64,000 nucleotides of DNA from AC-32 sp963715575 (GCA_963715575.1 OY970250.1:1178001-1242000), one strand, 5' to 3'. Shown: positions 49,002 to 55,948, counted from the stretch's first letter. Made by a program: numbers and translations. The notes: generated by a model not told the origin, from the letters alone.

Positions 49002-49634
49002 ATGGCCGACCGGTGGGCGACGTTCGACTGCTACGGCACTCTGATCGACTGGAACGGCGGCATTCGCGGCCAGCTCGCGCGGGTCTTCGGCGAGGAGCGG
49101 GCCGACGCCCTGCTCGTCCGCTATCACGTGCTCGAGCCGATGCTCGAGGCCGACGGAACGCGCTCGTACCGTGAGGTGCTGACCGAGGCGATGCGCGGCC
49201 TCGGGGCCGGCGACGAGGACGAGGATGCGCTGGCGCAGTCGCTGCCGTCGTGGCAGCCGTTCCCGGAGGTGCCCGCCGCGCTGATGGCGGCACGCGGCCG
49301 CGGCTGGAAGCTCGCGATCCTCTCCAACACCGACCGCGACTACATCGAGGCCTCAATGGCGCAGCTCGGCGTCCCCTTCGAGGTGGCGGTCGTCGCCTCC
49401 GAGATCGGCTCGTACAAGCCGGCGCTCGGGCACTGGCGCACCTTCGAGGAGCGGGTCGGCCGCCTGCCGGACGTCCACGTCGCGGCGAGCCTCTTTCACG
49501 ACATTGCGCCGGCTAACGAGCTCGGCCTGCGCTCGATCTGGATCAACCGCCTCGGCGAGACGCCCGGCCCGCAGCCGACGCGCGAGCTGCCCGACCTGAC
49601 CCGACTCGTGGACACGCTGGGCGAGCTCGCATGA
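49002..49634 (+). CDS. HAD-superfamily hydrolase (haloacid dehalogenase-like)
   Basis: A 210-residue HAD protein. Motif I is FDCYGTLIDW (the usual second Asp is Tyr-Gly, as in dehalogenases), motif II ILSNTD, motif III Lys in SYKPALGHW, motif IV region LFHDIAPANELGLRSIWINR. The pattern fits L-2-haloacid dehalogenases and related phosphatases of type II. ATG 49002 is preferred. It is coupled to the GNAT gene by ATGA. Confidence 0.87.
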   Translation: MADRWATFDCYGTLIDWNGGIRGQLARVFGEERADALLVRYHVLEPMLEADGTRSYREVLTEAMRGLGAGDEDEDALAQSLPSWQPFPEVPAALMAARGRGWKLAILSNTDRDYIEASMAQLGVPFEVAVVASEIGSYKPALGHWRTFEERVGRLPDVHVAASLFHDIAPANELGLRSIWINRLGETPGPQPTRELPDLTRLVDTLGELA

Positions 49635-50512
49635 GCATCGAGTTGCGCGACGCGACGCCGGAAGACGCGCCCGCGATCAAAGAGGTTCTCGACGCGCACG
49701 CGCTCGCATCGTTCGGCGAGCTCGAGCTGAGCGAGGAGGAGATCCGCAGCTGGTTCAGGACGCCGAAGCTCTGGATCCAGCTCGCCGAGCGCGACGGCGA
49801 GCCCGTCGGCTATCTCGACGTCCGCAGCGAGGATGGCGGCCGCTTCGACGTCGATGCGCGCACGCTCGATCCTGACGTTGCGCCGGTGCTCGTCGAGGCG
49901 GCCGAGGGGCACGCGCAGGAGGGGGTGCTGCACGGCTACGTCCAGGGCGACGAGCCCGTCCTGCGGGACGCCTACGACTCGGCCGGCTGGCAGCCGATCC
50001 GCCACTCGTTCCAGATGCGGATCGAGCTCGACGGCAACGAGGTGCCCGAGCCGGCCTGGCCCGACGGGCTGGAGCCGCGCAACGTTCGCGAGGGCGAGGA
50101 GGAGCGCGTCTACGAGGCACACATGGACTCCTTTGCCGACCACTGGGACTTCCGCCGGCAGAGCTTCGACGAGTGGAGCCGCTACACGACCGACAGCCAC
50201 CGCTTCGACCCGTCGCTCTGGTGGCTCGTCGAGGACGGCGACGAGCTCGCCGCGATCTCGCTCAACTCCTGGCACTTCTCCGGCGACCCGCAGTTCGGCT
50301 GGGTGCACGTGCTCGGCGTCCGCCCGGCCTGGCGCAGGCGCGGGCTCGCGACCGCGCTCTTGCGGCACTCGTTCCGCGACTTCGCTCACCGCGGCGCGAC
50401 GAGGGTCGGTCTCGGCGTCGACGGCGAGAACACCACCGGCGCCGTCCGGCTCTACGAGCAGGTCGGCATGCGTCAGGTCCGCCGCAACGACATCTACGAG
50501 AAGACCTTGTGA
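49631..50512 (+). CDS. Tandem GNAT acetyltransferase
   Basis: A 293-residue protein with two GNAT folds. The N-terminal half (1-135) is divergent; the C-terminal half (145-293) has a clear acetyl-CoA site, VLGVRPAWRRRGLATALLRH, and LYEQVGMRQV. This two-domain plan is shared with mycothiol synthase MshD, but the identity is not certain. ATG 49631 overlaps the HAD stop; its own stop overlaps the next GTG. Confidence 0.85.
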   Translation: MSIELRDATPEDAPAIKEVLDAHALASFGELELSEEEIRSWFRTPKLWIQLAERDGEPVGYLDVRSEDGGRFDVDARTLDPDVAPVLVEAAEGHAQEGVLHGYVQGDEPVLRDAYDSAGWQPIRHSFQMRIELDGNEVPEPAWPDGLEPRNVREGEEERVYEAHMDSFADHWDFRRQSFDEWSRYTTDSHRFDPSLWWLVEDGDELAAISLNSWHFSGDPQFGWVHVLGVRPAWRRRGLATALLRHSFRDFAHRGATRVGLGVDGENTTGAVRLYEQVGMRQVRRNDIYEKTL

Positions 50513-51285
50513 GCCGGCTGCGCGCGCGTTGTCCGGACTGCCGCACGTTCACGGCCGTCGCGATAGGGCCGGACTACGAGTGCCATTCCTGCGGGCGTGA
50601 GTTCGGCGCGGGCCTGGTGCGCGTGCCGCAGGCCTGGGGCGAGGGCGGCGAGTCGATGGCCGAGGCCGCCCGCTTGCCGCTGCCGTTCCCCGAGGCGGCG
50701 GTCGTCGAGGAGGAGACGCTCGACGATCAGACCCTGGCCGTCGCCATCGACCTGCCGGAGCGGCCGCTCGTGCTCGGCGGTTGCTGTTGCGCCCACATCG
50801 GCGCGGTCGAGGCGCTGGCAGCGCGCAACGACCGGATCGCGCTGATCTGGATCGACGCCCACGGCGACCTGAACACGGTCGAGAGCTCGCCTTCCGGGAA
50901 CCTGTGGGCGACGCCGTTCCGGGTGATCCTCGAATCCGGCGCGGTCGAGCCGCGTGACGCGATCCTGCTCGGCGCGCGCTGCCTCGATCCGCCCGAGCGG
51001 GAGTACATCGCCTCGATCGGCCTGCGCACCGACGTCGAAGAGCTCGACGAGGCGCTCGACGGGACCGCGGGCGTCTATGTCGCCCTCGACGTCGACGCGC
51101 TCGAGCCGGGTGAGATCCAGCCTTTCATGCCCGAGCCCGGCGGCCTCACGCTCCTGGAGGCCGGGCAGCTCCTCAGCCGGATCTGCGAGCGCACGACGAT
51201 CCTGGGCGCGGGCTTCAGCGCTTGCGCGGCCGAGCCGTCGAACGTCGAGCCGCTCACGCGGCTGGCACTGGCGCTGGGACTGTAA
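50509..51285 (+). CDS. Arginase/agmatinase-fold protein with N-terminal zinc ribbon
   Basis: A 258-residue protein. Residues 8-28 form a CxxC-13-CxxC zinc ribbon (CPDC, CHSC). The rest is a ureohydrolase fold with WIDAHGDLNT and VALDVDALEPGEIQP, giving the usual Asp/His metal ligands; the first metal motif, normally GGDHS, is the odd CCCAHIGA. The domain is shorter than true arginases (about 300 residues). The zinc ribbon fusion and the changed first motif make the substrate uncertain. GTG 50509 is coupled to the GNAT gene. Confidence 0.8.
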   Translation: MSRLRARCPDCRTFTAVAIGPDYECHSCGREFGAGLVRVPQAWGEGGESMAEAARLPLPFPEAAVVEEETLDDQTLAVAIDLPERPLVLGGCCCAHIGAVEALAARNDRIALIWIDAHGDLNTVESSPSGNLWATPFRVILESGAVEPRDAILLGARCLDPPEREYIASIGLRTDVEELDEALDGTAGVYVALDVDALEPGEIQPFMPEPGGLTLLEAGQLLSRICERTTILGAGFSACAAEPSNVEPLTRLALALGL

Positions 51286-51322
51286 CTCCCGGCCGAGGCG
51301 GCGGGTCTAAACTCGCAAGCTC

Positions 51323-52168
51323 GTGTCCGAACGGATCGACGTCTCCATCGAGCACCGCCATGCGCCGGCCGAAGACGGTGGCAAGCCGCACCCGAACACC
51401 TGTCCCAAATGCGGCTCGCACTACCGCGACGACGAGCTCGCGGCCTCGTTGTACGTCTGCACGCAGTGCGGGCACCACTTTCCCGTGCACGCGAGCGATC
51501 GCATCAAGCAGCTGACCGACGAGGACAGCTTCGTCGAGGAGGCAGCCGAGCTGCGCTCCGACGACCCGCTCGAGTTCTTCGACCTGCGGCCCTACACCGA
51601 GCGGCTCTCGGAGGCCGAGCTCTCGACCGGCCTGGGCGAGGCGATGGTGATCGGCCGGGCCGCGATCGAGGAGCAGCCGTGCCAGCTGGCGGTGATGGAG
51701 TTCGGCTTCATGGGCGGCTCGATGGGCCGCGTCGTCGGCGAGAAGTTCGCGCGCGCCTGCGAGGGCGCGGCCGAGCGCGGCGTGCCGCTCGTCTCGGTCA
51801 CGACCACCGGCGGCGCGCGCATGCAGGAGGGGATCCTTTCGCTGATGCAGCTGCCGAAGACGGTCTGCGCCGTCGAGGACCTGCACGACGCGGGCGGGAC
51901 GCTGATCAGCGTGATGGCGCACCCGACGACCGCCGGCGTGCTGGCCAGCTTCGCCAGCCTCGGCGACGTGCTCGTGGCCGAGCCGGGCGCGCTGCTCTCG
52001 TTCACCGGCCCGCGGGTCGTCCAGCAGACGACGCGCGAGAAGCTGCCCGACGACTTCGGCCTCGCGGAGTCGAACTACCACTACGGCCACGTCGACGCGA
52101 TCGTCCCCCGACCCGAGCTGCGCGGCACCGTCGGGCGTCTCCTGAGGCTGTTCGCCAATGGCCGGTGA
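51323..52168 (+). CDS. accD: Acetyl-CoA carboxylase carboxyltransferase beta subunit
   Basis: A 281-residue AccD. The N-terminal zinc ribbon is CPKCGSHY with CTQCGHHF. The carboxyltransferase domain has FMGGSMGRVVGEKFARACE, TTTGGARMQEG and MAHPTTAGVLASFA. It makes malonyl-CoA with AccA, consistent with the nearby fab cluster and birA. GTG 51323 is the apparent start. It overlaps accA by 11 bases. Confidence 0.95.
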   Translation: MSERIDVSIEHRHAPAEDGGKPHPNTCPKCGSHYRDDELAASLYVCTQCGHHFPVHASDRIKQLTDEDSFVEEAAELRSDDPLEFFDLRPYTERLSEAELSTGLGEAMVIGRAAIEEQPCQLAVMEFGFMGGSMGRVVGEKFARACEGAAERGVPLVSVTTTGGARMQEGILSLMQLPKTVCAVEDLHDAGGTLISVMAHPTTAGVLASFASLGDVLVAEPGALLSFTGPRVVQQTTREKLPDDFGLAESNYHYGHVDAIVPRPELRGTVGRLLRLFANGR

Positions 52169-53099
52169 AGCCGAGCTGCGGCTGCGGGAGCAGCTCTCGC
52201 GCCTGAGGAGCCTGCCGCTCCTGCGCGGAGCCAAGCTCTCGGGCGAGCTGGAGCGGCTGCAGAAGCAGCTCGACCGGCTCGTCGCCGAGCCGAGCAGCGA
52301 GGAGATCTGGCGTTCCGTCGAGCTCGCTCGGCATCCCGACCGGCCGTACACGCTCGACTACGTGGAGCGGCTGCTCGACGACTGGTTCGAGCTCCACGGC
52401 GACCACCATCACGGCGACGACGCCGCGCTCGTCGCGGGCCTCGGGCGCTTCCGCGGCCGCACGATCGTGCTGCTCGGCAACCAGAAGGGCCGCGACGTGA
52501 AGGAGCGCACGCGCCGCAACTTCGGCATGGCCTATCCCGAGGGCTACGGCAAGGCGATGCGCGCGATGGAGCTGGCCGAGCGGCACGGCTTTCCGATCCT
52601 CAGCCTGATCGACATCCCGGGCGCCTACCCGGGCGTGACCGCCGAGCAGCACGGGCAGGGCGGCGCGATCGCGCGCTCGCAGGCCGAGCTTGCGCGGCTG
52701 CACGTTCCGGTCGTCGCCTGCGTGATCGGCGAGGGCGGCTCCGGCGGGGCGATCGCCACGGCACTCGCCGACCGGGTGCTGATGCAGGAGAACGCGATCT
52801 ACACGGTGATCTCGCCCGAAGGCTGTGCGGCGATCCTCTGGCGCGACGCCGGCGAGGCGCGCAAGGCGGCGGCGGCCTTCAAGCCGGACGCGGCGCACTG
52901 CCTCGAGCTGGGCGTGATCGACGCGATCGTGCCGGAGCCGGCCGAAGGTGCCCACACCGATCCGGACGCGGCGGCGCGCCTGCTCGGAGATGCCCTCGCC
53001 GAGGCGCTCGACCAGCTTGAATCGCAGTCCGGTGAGGAGCTGCGCCGCCAGCGACGTGTGCGATTCCGCACAATCGGTCAGGTGCCCGCAACCCGCTAG
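52158..53099 (+). CDS. accA: Acetyl-CoA carboxylase carboxyltransferase alpha subunit
   Basis: A 313-residue AccA. Motifs are DRPYTLDYVERLLDDWFELHGD, GRTIVLLGNQKGRDVKERTRRNFG, DIPGAYPGVTAEQHGQG and GEGGSGGAIATALADRVLMQENAIYTVISPEG in outline. Separate AccA and AccD chains are the common bacterial form, unlike the fused AccD types of mycolata. ATG 52158. It is the last gene before the inserted transposable element. Confidence 0.96.
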   Translation: MAGEAELRLREQLSRLRSLPLLRGAKLSGELERLQKQLDRLVAEPSSEEIWRSVELARHPDRPYTLDYVERLLDDWFELHGDHHHGDDAALVAGLGRFRGRTIVLLGNQKGRDVKERTRRNFGMAYPEGYGKAMRAMELAERHGFPILSLIDIPGAYPGVTAEQHGQGGAIARSQAELARLHVPVVACVIGEGGSGGAIATALADRVLMQENAIYTVISPEGCAAILWRDAGEARKAAAAFKPDAAHCLELGVIDAIVPEPAEGAHTDPDAAARLLGDALAEALDQLESQSGEELRRQRRVRFRTIGQVPATR

Positions 53100-53106
53100 A
53101 AAGCGC

Positions 53107-53124
53107 GGGCTGAGCGGCCCTTTT
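53107..53124 (+). terminator. Weak terminator-like hairpin after accA
   Basis: GGGC/GCCC (53107-53110 and 53117-53120) with a 6-base loop is followed by four T. The stem is short, so termination may be partial. It lies eight bases after the accA stop. Confidence 0.4.
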
Positions 53125-53144
53125 CCACATCTTCCACAGGCTTA

Positions 53145-53152
53145 TCCCCTGG
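53145..53152. repeat. Left target-site duplication of the IS element
   Basis: TCCCCTGG, identical to 55807-55814. Eight bases is the duplication length reported for the IS1595 family. Confidence 0.95.
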
Positions 53153-53177
53153 GGGAAGTGTGTATTCAAAGCACGTA
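53153..53177 (+). repeat. Left terminal inverted repeat
   Basis: GGGAAGTGTGTATTCA, then one mismatched base, then AGCACGTA; pairs with the complement of 55782-55806. Confidence 0.94.
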
Positions 53178-53219
53178 AAACCTTTGTTCACAAGGCTCTC
53201 CGTATGTCTTTCGGGCGGA

Positions 53220-53624
53220 CTAGTGAGAAGGCGGCAAGCCTTCTCGCACCGAGAAGAACAGGCTGTGCTCCCGCTTGCCGTCCATGAAGATCTCGGTGCT
53301 GTAAATCCCTTCGGATTCGGCGTCGAAACGGCAGTAGACCGGCTGAATCTTCTTGACCTCGTAGCCAGGTCGGTCGAACGGGCCGGGGACGCCGTGCATC
53401 GTCAGGTCGAGCGCATCCACTAGAGAACCATCGTGGGCCAGTAGCTCGACCTGCAGGTCGGCTTCCTCGTTCTCCACCATTCCCACCCTCACCAGAACGG
53501 TGACTTCCACTACAGCCGGTAGCTCCGCTGTCCACAGCTCGTCGATGGCCGCGCCCTCGATGTCCACAGTGCCGTCCGGCTGAGGGTCGTAGGAGCGGCA
53601 AGACACCGCCCAGATGAGGCGCAA
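53220..53624 (-). CDS. Passenger protein, DUF6941-like (tentative)
   Basis: A 134-residue, beta-rich protein without signal peptide. The layout (an opening strand with WAVSCRSY, an IEGAAIDELWTAELP segment, a strand-rich core and a closing GIYSTEIFMDGKREHSLFFSV) recalls the DUF6941 family of small proteins of unknown function. The start is a TTG at 53622-53624 directly after the stop of the neighbouring small gene, so both are one unit. Being inside the element, it is cargo rather than a host gene. Confidence 0.62.
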   Translation of the reverse strand: MRLIWAVSCRSYDPQPDGTVDIEGAAIDELWTAELPAVVEVTVLVRVGMVENEEADLQVELLAHDGSLVDALDLTMHGVPGPFDRPGYEVKKIQPVYCRFDAESEGIYSTEIFMDGKREHSLFFSVREGLPPSH

Positions 53625-53798
53625 CTAGTCCTCGCGCGGAGGCGGCGGCGTCGCCCCGGCCCTGGCGACAATCCGCTTGCGTAGCCTGACGGACTCTCGT
53701 AGTGCCGTCATGAGATCCTTCTTGTCCTTCGGGTCCTCGGTCGCCTTGTAGACGCGGCCCTTTGTAAAGTCGAAGATCACGGGCGGCTCGACAGCCAT
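53625..53798 (-). CDS. Small passenger protein, unknown
   Basis: A 57-residue basic protein (MAVEPPVIFDFTKGRVYKA) with a Lys-rich helical middle and a proline-rich end. I recognise no family. I chose ATG 53796-53798 because it has GGGAG upstream; the longer frame to 53843 looks non-coding. It abuts the DUF6941-like gene with no gap. The region 53844-53997 upstream holds no further gene and should contain divergent promoters. Confidence 0.55.
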   Translation of the reverse strand: MAVEPPVIFDFTKGRVYKATEDPKDKKDLMTALRESVRLRKRIVARAGATPPPPRED

Positions 53799-53997
53799 CA
53801 GAGGCTCCCTTCGGGAAAACAGGCTGCGGAGTATATGCCCCATTCGGCGAAAAGTCTCGCAGTTGCAGGGGATCTAGCCCACTCAAGGTCCGCCGGACCT
53901 CCGGGTTTCCGCCGCGCCACGGGCGTCGTCTGGTCCCCTGGTCAAGATAAGCGTCGTGTACGACCAACACCACCTGTGGGAGAAGGAGGGGAGGGTG

Positions 53998-54441
53998 ATG
54001 ACTGGGGACCTCGTAGACCGGCTCCACGAGTACGAGCGTCAGGCCGAAGAGCACGAACGGCAAGCGCGCGCCCTGAGACAGATCATCGAAGGAGTTCGCG
54101 CCTTGAACGGGCATGCGGCCGGGATCACGGAGCCTCGCTTCGTAGAGCAGAACGGGAAGCTCTTCGTGGCGCAGGCGATGGACTCCAGCGGGCCTCGCGG
54201 GCGTGAGGCAGTGCGGCGCGTCATGGCTGACGAGCCGAGGCGGATCTGGAAGGTGATCGAGATCAAGCGCGAAGCCCTCGCGCGCGGATGGGCACCGACG
54301 CCGAAGGCAGTCGAAGCGAGCTTGAAGCGGATGCGAGAGCTCGGAGAAGTCGAGTGCCCGAGGTACGGCTATTACAGGCTTGTCGTCCCCGGAGGGGGCG
54401 ACGCAAGAGCTGACGCGGACACTGGGGTCCACTCCCGGTGA
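53998..54441 (+). CDS. Passenger protein: coiled coil plus winged-helix-like domain
   Basis: A 147-residue protein. The N-terminal third is a charged helix (LHEYERQAEEHERQARALRQ) likely to form a coiled coil. The C-terminal half (GREAVRRVMADEPRRIWKVI, then LARGWAPTPKAVEASLKRMRELGEVECPRYGYYRL in outline) has the helix-helix-strand-turn-strand look of a winged helix. ATG 53998 has a strong ribosome site, AAGGAGG at 53982-53988. It may be a DNA-binding regulator of the element. It ends 61 bases before the tRNA-like gene on the same strand. Confidence 0.72.
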   Translation: MTGDLVDRLHEYERQAEEHERQARALRQIIEGVRALNGHAAGITEPRFVEQNGKLFVAQAMDSSGPRGREAVRRVMADEPRRIWKVIEIKREALARGWAPTPKAVEASLKRMRELGEVECPRYGYYRLVVPGGGDARADADTGVHSR

Positions 54442-54459
54442 GCCAACCGTGTCGGAAGC

Positions 54460-54492
54460 CCCCCGGCGGGAACTCATGATCCCCGCCGGGGG
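54460..54492 (+). other. Very stable GC hairpin upstream of the tRNA-like gene
   Basis: An 11-bp perfect stem of G and C only (54460-54470 with 54482-54492) and an 11-nt loop, between the winged-helix gene and the tRNA-like gene. There is no T-run, so it is not a standard terminator. It may protect or separate the tRNA-like RNA, or block read-through translation. Confidence 0.7.
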
Positions 54493-54502
54493 CACCCCAC
54501 AC

Positions 54503-54590
54503 GGAGCGGGAATCCACCAGGTGGTGGGCCACGGTTTAGACCCTACGGGCACCACGAAAGTGGTGTGCGGTTCGAGTCCGCCCCGCTCCG
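54503..54590 (+). tRNA. Non-canonical 8/4 tRNA-like gene (allo-tRNA type, Ser/Sec-like)
   Basis: 88 nt. Acceptor stem 8 bp, perfect: GGAGCGGG (54503-54510) with CCCGCTCC (54582-54589). D-stem 6 bp (TCCACC/GGTGGG) with a 4-nt loop AGGT. Variable arm 6 bp CACCAC/GTGGTG with a GAAA loop. T-stem 4 bp GCGG/CCGC with loop TTCGAGT. Position 73 is G; no CCA is encoded. A 7/5 fold would put a mismatch in the T-stem, so 8/4 is better. The best anticodon loop is TTTAGAC (anticodon TAG), but its stem has only two clean pairs. Seven T follow at 54593. Function is uncertain; Ser identity is inferred from the variable arm and G73. Confidence 0.75.
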
Positions 54591-54608
54591 AGTTTTTTTC
54601 GTCGTCAA

Positions 54609-54643
54609 TGCAGGGATTTTTCGTCCCATCGCTGATCCCTGCA
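54609..54643 (+). repeat. Inverted repeat downstream of the tRNA-like gene
   Basis: TGCAGGGAT (54609-54617) and ATCCCTGCA (54635-54643), a perfect 9-bp repeat with a 17-base loop that includes five T. It could be a terminator on either strand for the tRNA-like transcript, or a protein site. Confidence 0.65.
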
Positions 54644-54694
54644 GCGCGCATCTTGTCAGTAGCGACGGACGTAGTGAAGGGGTAGCCTGGAACC

Positions 54695-54868
54695 ATGCCC
54701 CCAAAGAGCGGCAAAGACCGGCCTGAAGCGCCGGCCGAAGAGGTTCTCGAGAAGCAGATTCCGGGCTTCAAGCGCGTGGACTTCGAACGCGCGTTGAAGA
54801 AGGTCACGCGTCGACTAGATCGCCCTTCTTCTGAACCCGATCCAGGAACGCCCAGAACATCGGAGTAG
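54695..54868 (+). CDS. Small basic passenger protein, 57 residues
   Basis: ATG 54695 to TAG 54866-54868, with AAGGGG 12 bases upstream. The product begins MPPKSGKDRPEAPAEEV, contains GFKRVDFERALKKVTRRLDR, and ends in a Ser/Pro-rich tail. The lysine- and arginine-rich helix suggests nucleic-acid binding, but no family is recognised. The last 65 bases overlap the end of the transposase gene on the other strand. Coding status is moderately supported only. Confidence 0.5.
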   Translation: MPPKSGKDRPEAPAEEVLEKQIPGFKRVDFERALKKVTRRLDRPSSEPDPGTPRTSE

Positions 54869-55733
54869 GGCTGTTCCGGCGGTTGTAGCGGAACGCGTAC
54901 TCGTCCAAGTAGCCCTGCAAGTGCTTCTTGCTGACCGAGTGGTAGACGCCGCGGATGCCCGTCTTCACGAGGCCGAAGAATCCCTCGATCGTGTTCGTGT
55001 GGACATCGCCCACGGCGTAGACCTTCGCCTTGTGGTAGATCCGGCGATGGCTGTAGCCCTTCGAAGCGATGCCCTCGTACGGCCTCCATTCGTCCGTGTA
55101 GACCATCGACCGCGGCAAGACGTGTTCCTGCACGAGCGGCATCAGCGTTAGCGCCTTCGCGTCCGGGACGACGCGCATCAGGACCCGCCCGCCACGCTCG
55201 ACCATCCCGAGCACCGGCGTCTTCTTCAGGTCGCCCGATAGCGGTCGGCCAGCCCCACCCTTGCGGACGCCACCCATGTACGTCTCGTCGATCTCGACGC
55301 TGCCTCCAAGCATCTCCACGTCTTCGTGAAGCAAGTCGCGGATCTGATGGAACATCCTCAGCGCCGTCTTGTAGCTCACGCCGATCTCCCGTTCGAGCTG
55401 CTTCGCGGAGATCCCGCAGCGCGTCGAACTCATTAGGAAGATCGCGTAGAACCACATCTGCAGTGAGAGCGTCGTCTTGTGGAAAATCGTTTCCGCCGTG
55501 GGGTAGACGTGGTGCCCGCAGAACTGGCAGGAGTAGGCCGAGCGGCCCTTGATCGGATGGAACTTCGTCACCCGCTCGCACTTCGGGCACGGCGTCCCCG
55601 GCGGGTAGAAGCGGTCGCGCAGGTAGTCCAAGCACGTCCGGTTGTCCGGGAACAGCTCTAGGAACTCGCTGTAGGTCATCGTGCTCTCGCTTGACGGGGT
55701 GCGAGCGACCGAATCGCGGTTCCGAGCAGCCAT
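54804..55733 (-). CDS. IS1595-family (ISXO2-like) transposase
   Basis: A 309-residue transposase. The N-terminal zinc ribbon is CPKC (49-52) with CQFC (69-72), preceded by FLELFPDNRTCLDYL. The catalytic domain has Asp149 (VEIDETYMGG), Asp214 (VYTDEWRPYEG) and Glu250 or Asn248 in HTNTIEGFFGLVK, followed by the conserved region ending in YAFRYNRR, as in DDE_Tnp_IS1595. The frame is intact. ATG 55731-55733 is taken as start; Met19 is an alternative. It reads inward from the right end of the element. Confidence 0.95.
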   Translation of the reverse strand: MAARNRDSVARTPSSESTMTYSEFLELFPDNRTCLDYLRDRFYPPGTPCPKCERVTKFHPIKGRSAYSCQFCGHHVYPTAETIFHKTTLSLQMWFYAIFLMSSTRCGISAKQLEREIGVSYKTALRMFHQIRDLLHEDVEMLGGSVEIDETYMGGVRKGGAGRPLSGDLKKTPVLGMVERGGRVLMRVVPDAKALTLMPLVQEHVLPRSMVYTDEWRPYEGIASKGYSHRRIYHKAKVYAVGDVHTNTIEGFFGLVKTGIRGVYHSVSKKHLQGYLDEYAFRYNRRNSPTPMFWAFLDRVQKKGDLVDA

Positions 55734-55781
55734 AAAGGGAATGGTACTTCATACACGTACCTGTGTCAAGGACACACCGTG

Positions 55782-55806
55782 TACGTGCTGTGAATACACA
55801 CTTCCC
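55782..55806 (-). repeat. Right terminal inverted repeat
   Basis: Complement begins GGGAAGTGTGTATTCA, one base differing from the left repeat, then AGCACGTA. Confidence 0.94.
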
Positions 55807-55814
55807 TCCCCTGG
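55807..55814. repeat. Right target-site duplication of the IS element
   Basis: TCCCCTGG, the second copy of the 8-bp duplication at 53145-53152. Confidence 0.95.
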
Positions 55815-55830
55815 CCGTACACATGTCGAG

Positions 55831-55948
55831 GCCGGCTTGTAGCCGGCCCCGACCGTAACCCCCCGTTGGGTAGAGAAGCTTTGTAAGAAGTACGACCCCG
55901 AGTTACGGGGAGTGTATTTACCGAGCCCGCGAGGATGCAAACCTCGCG
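55831..55948. other. Three consecutive hairpins upstream of ku
   Basis: GCCGGCT/AGCCGGC (55831-55847), CCCCG/CGGGG (55896-55910) and CGCGAGG/CCTCGCG (55928-55948), each a perfect stem. The last ends 19 bases before the ku ATG. They could be old accA terminators or structure in the ku leader. I see no convincing promoter here. Confidence 0.55.

Larger units (their letters stand above)
53153..55806. mobile_element. Complete IS1595-family element with passenger genes and a tRNA-like gene
   Basis: A 2,654-bp element bounded by 25-bp terminal inverted repeats (24 of 25 identical) and an 8-bp direct duplication TCCCCTGG. It holds an ISXO2-like transposase near the right end (minus strand), two minus-strand genes at the left, two plus-strand genes in the middle and a plus-strand tRNA-like gene. 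GC content is visibly lower than in the flanks. Passenger-carrying members of IS1595 are known; a tRNA-like passenger is unusual. Intact ends and duplication suggest a recent insertion between accA and ku. Confidence 0.95.

Noticed and set aside
48584..49634. A toxin-antitoxin pair made of the PIN and HAD genes
   Set aside because: The HAD protein has full hydrolase motifs and is coupled to the GNAT gene; it shows no antitoxin-like DNA-binding or toxin-binding segment.
54503..54590. A standard tRNA-Leu(TAG)
   Set aside because: The 7/5 cloverleaf needs a mismatch in the T-stem, the anticodon stem is poor, and the D-arm has the 6-bp/4-nt form of tRNA-Sec. The non-canonical 8/4 description fits better.
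54503..54590. A functional selenocysteine tRNA (selC)
   Set aside because: No TCA anticodon is in the loop, and no selA, selB or selD gene is in the window.
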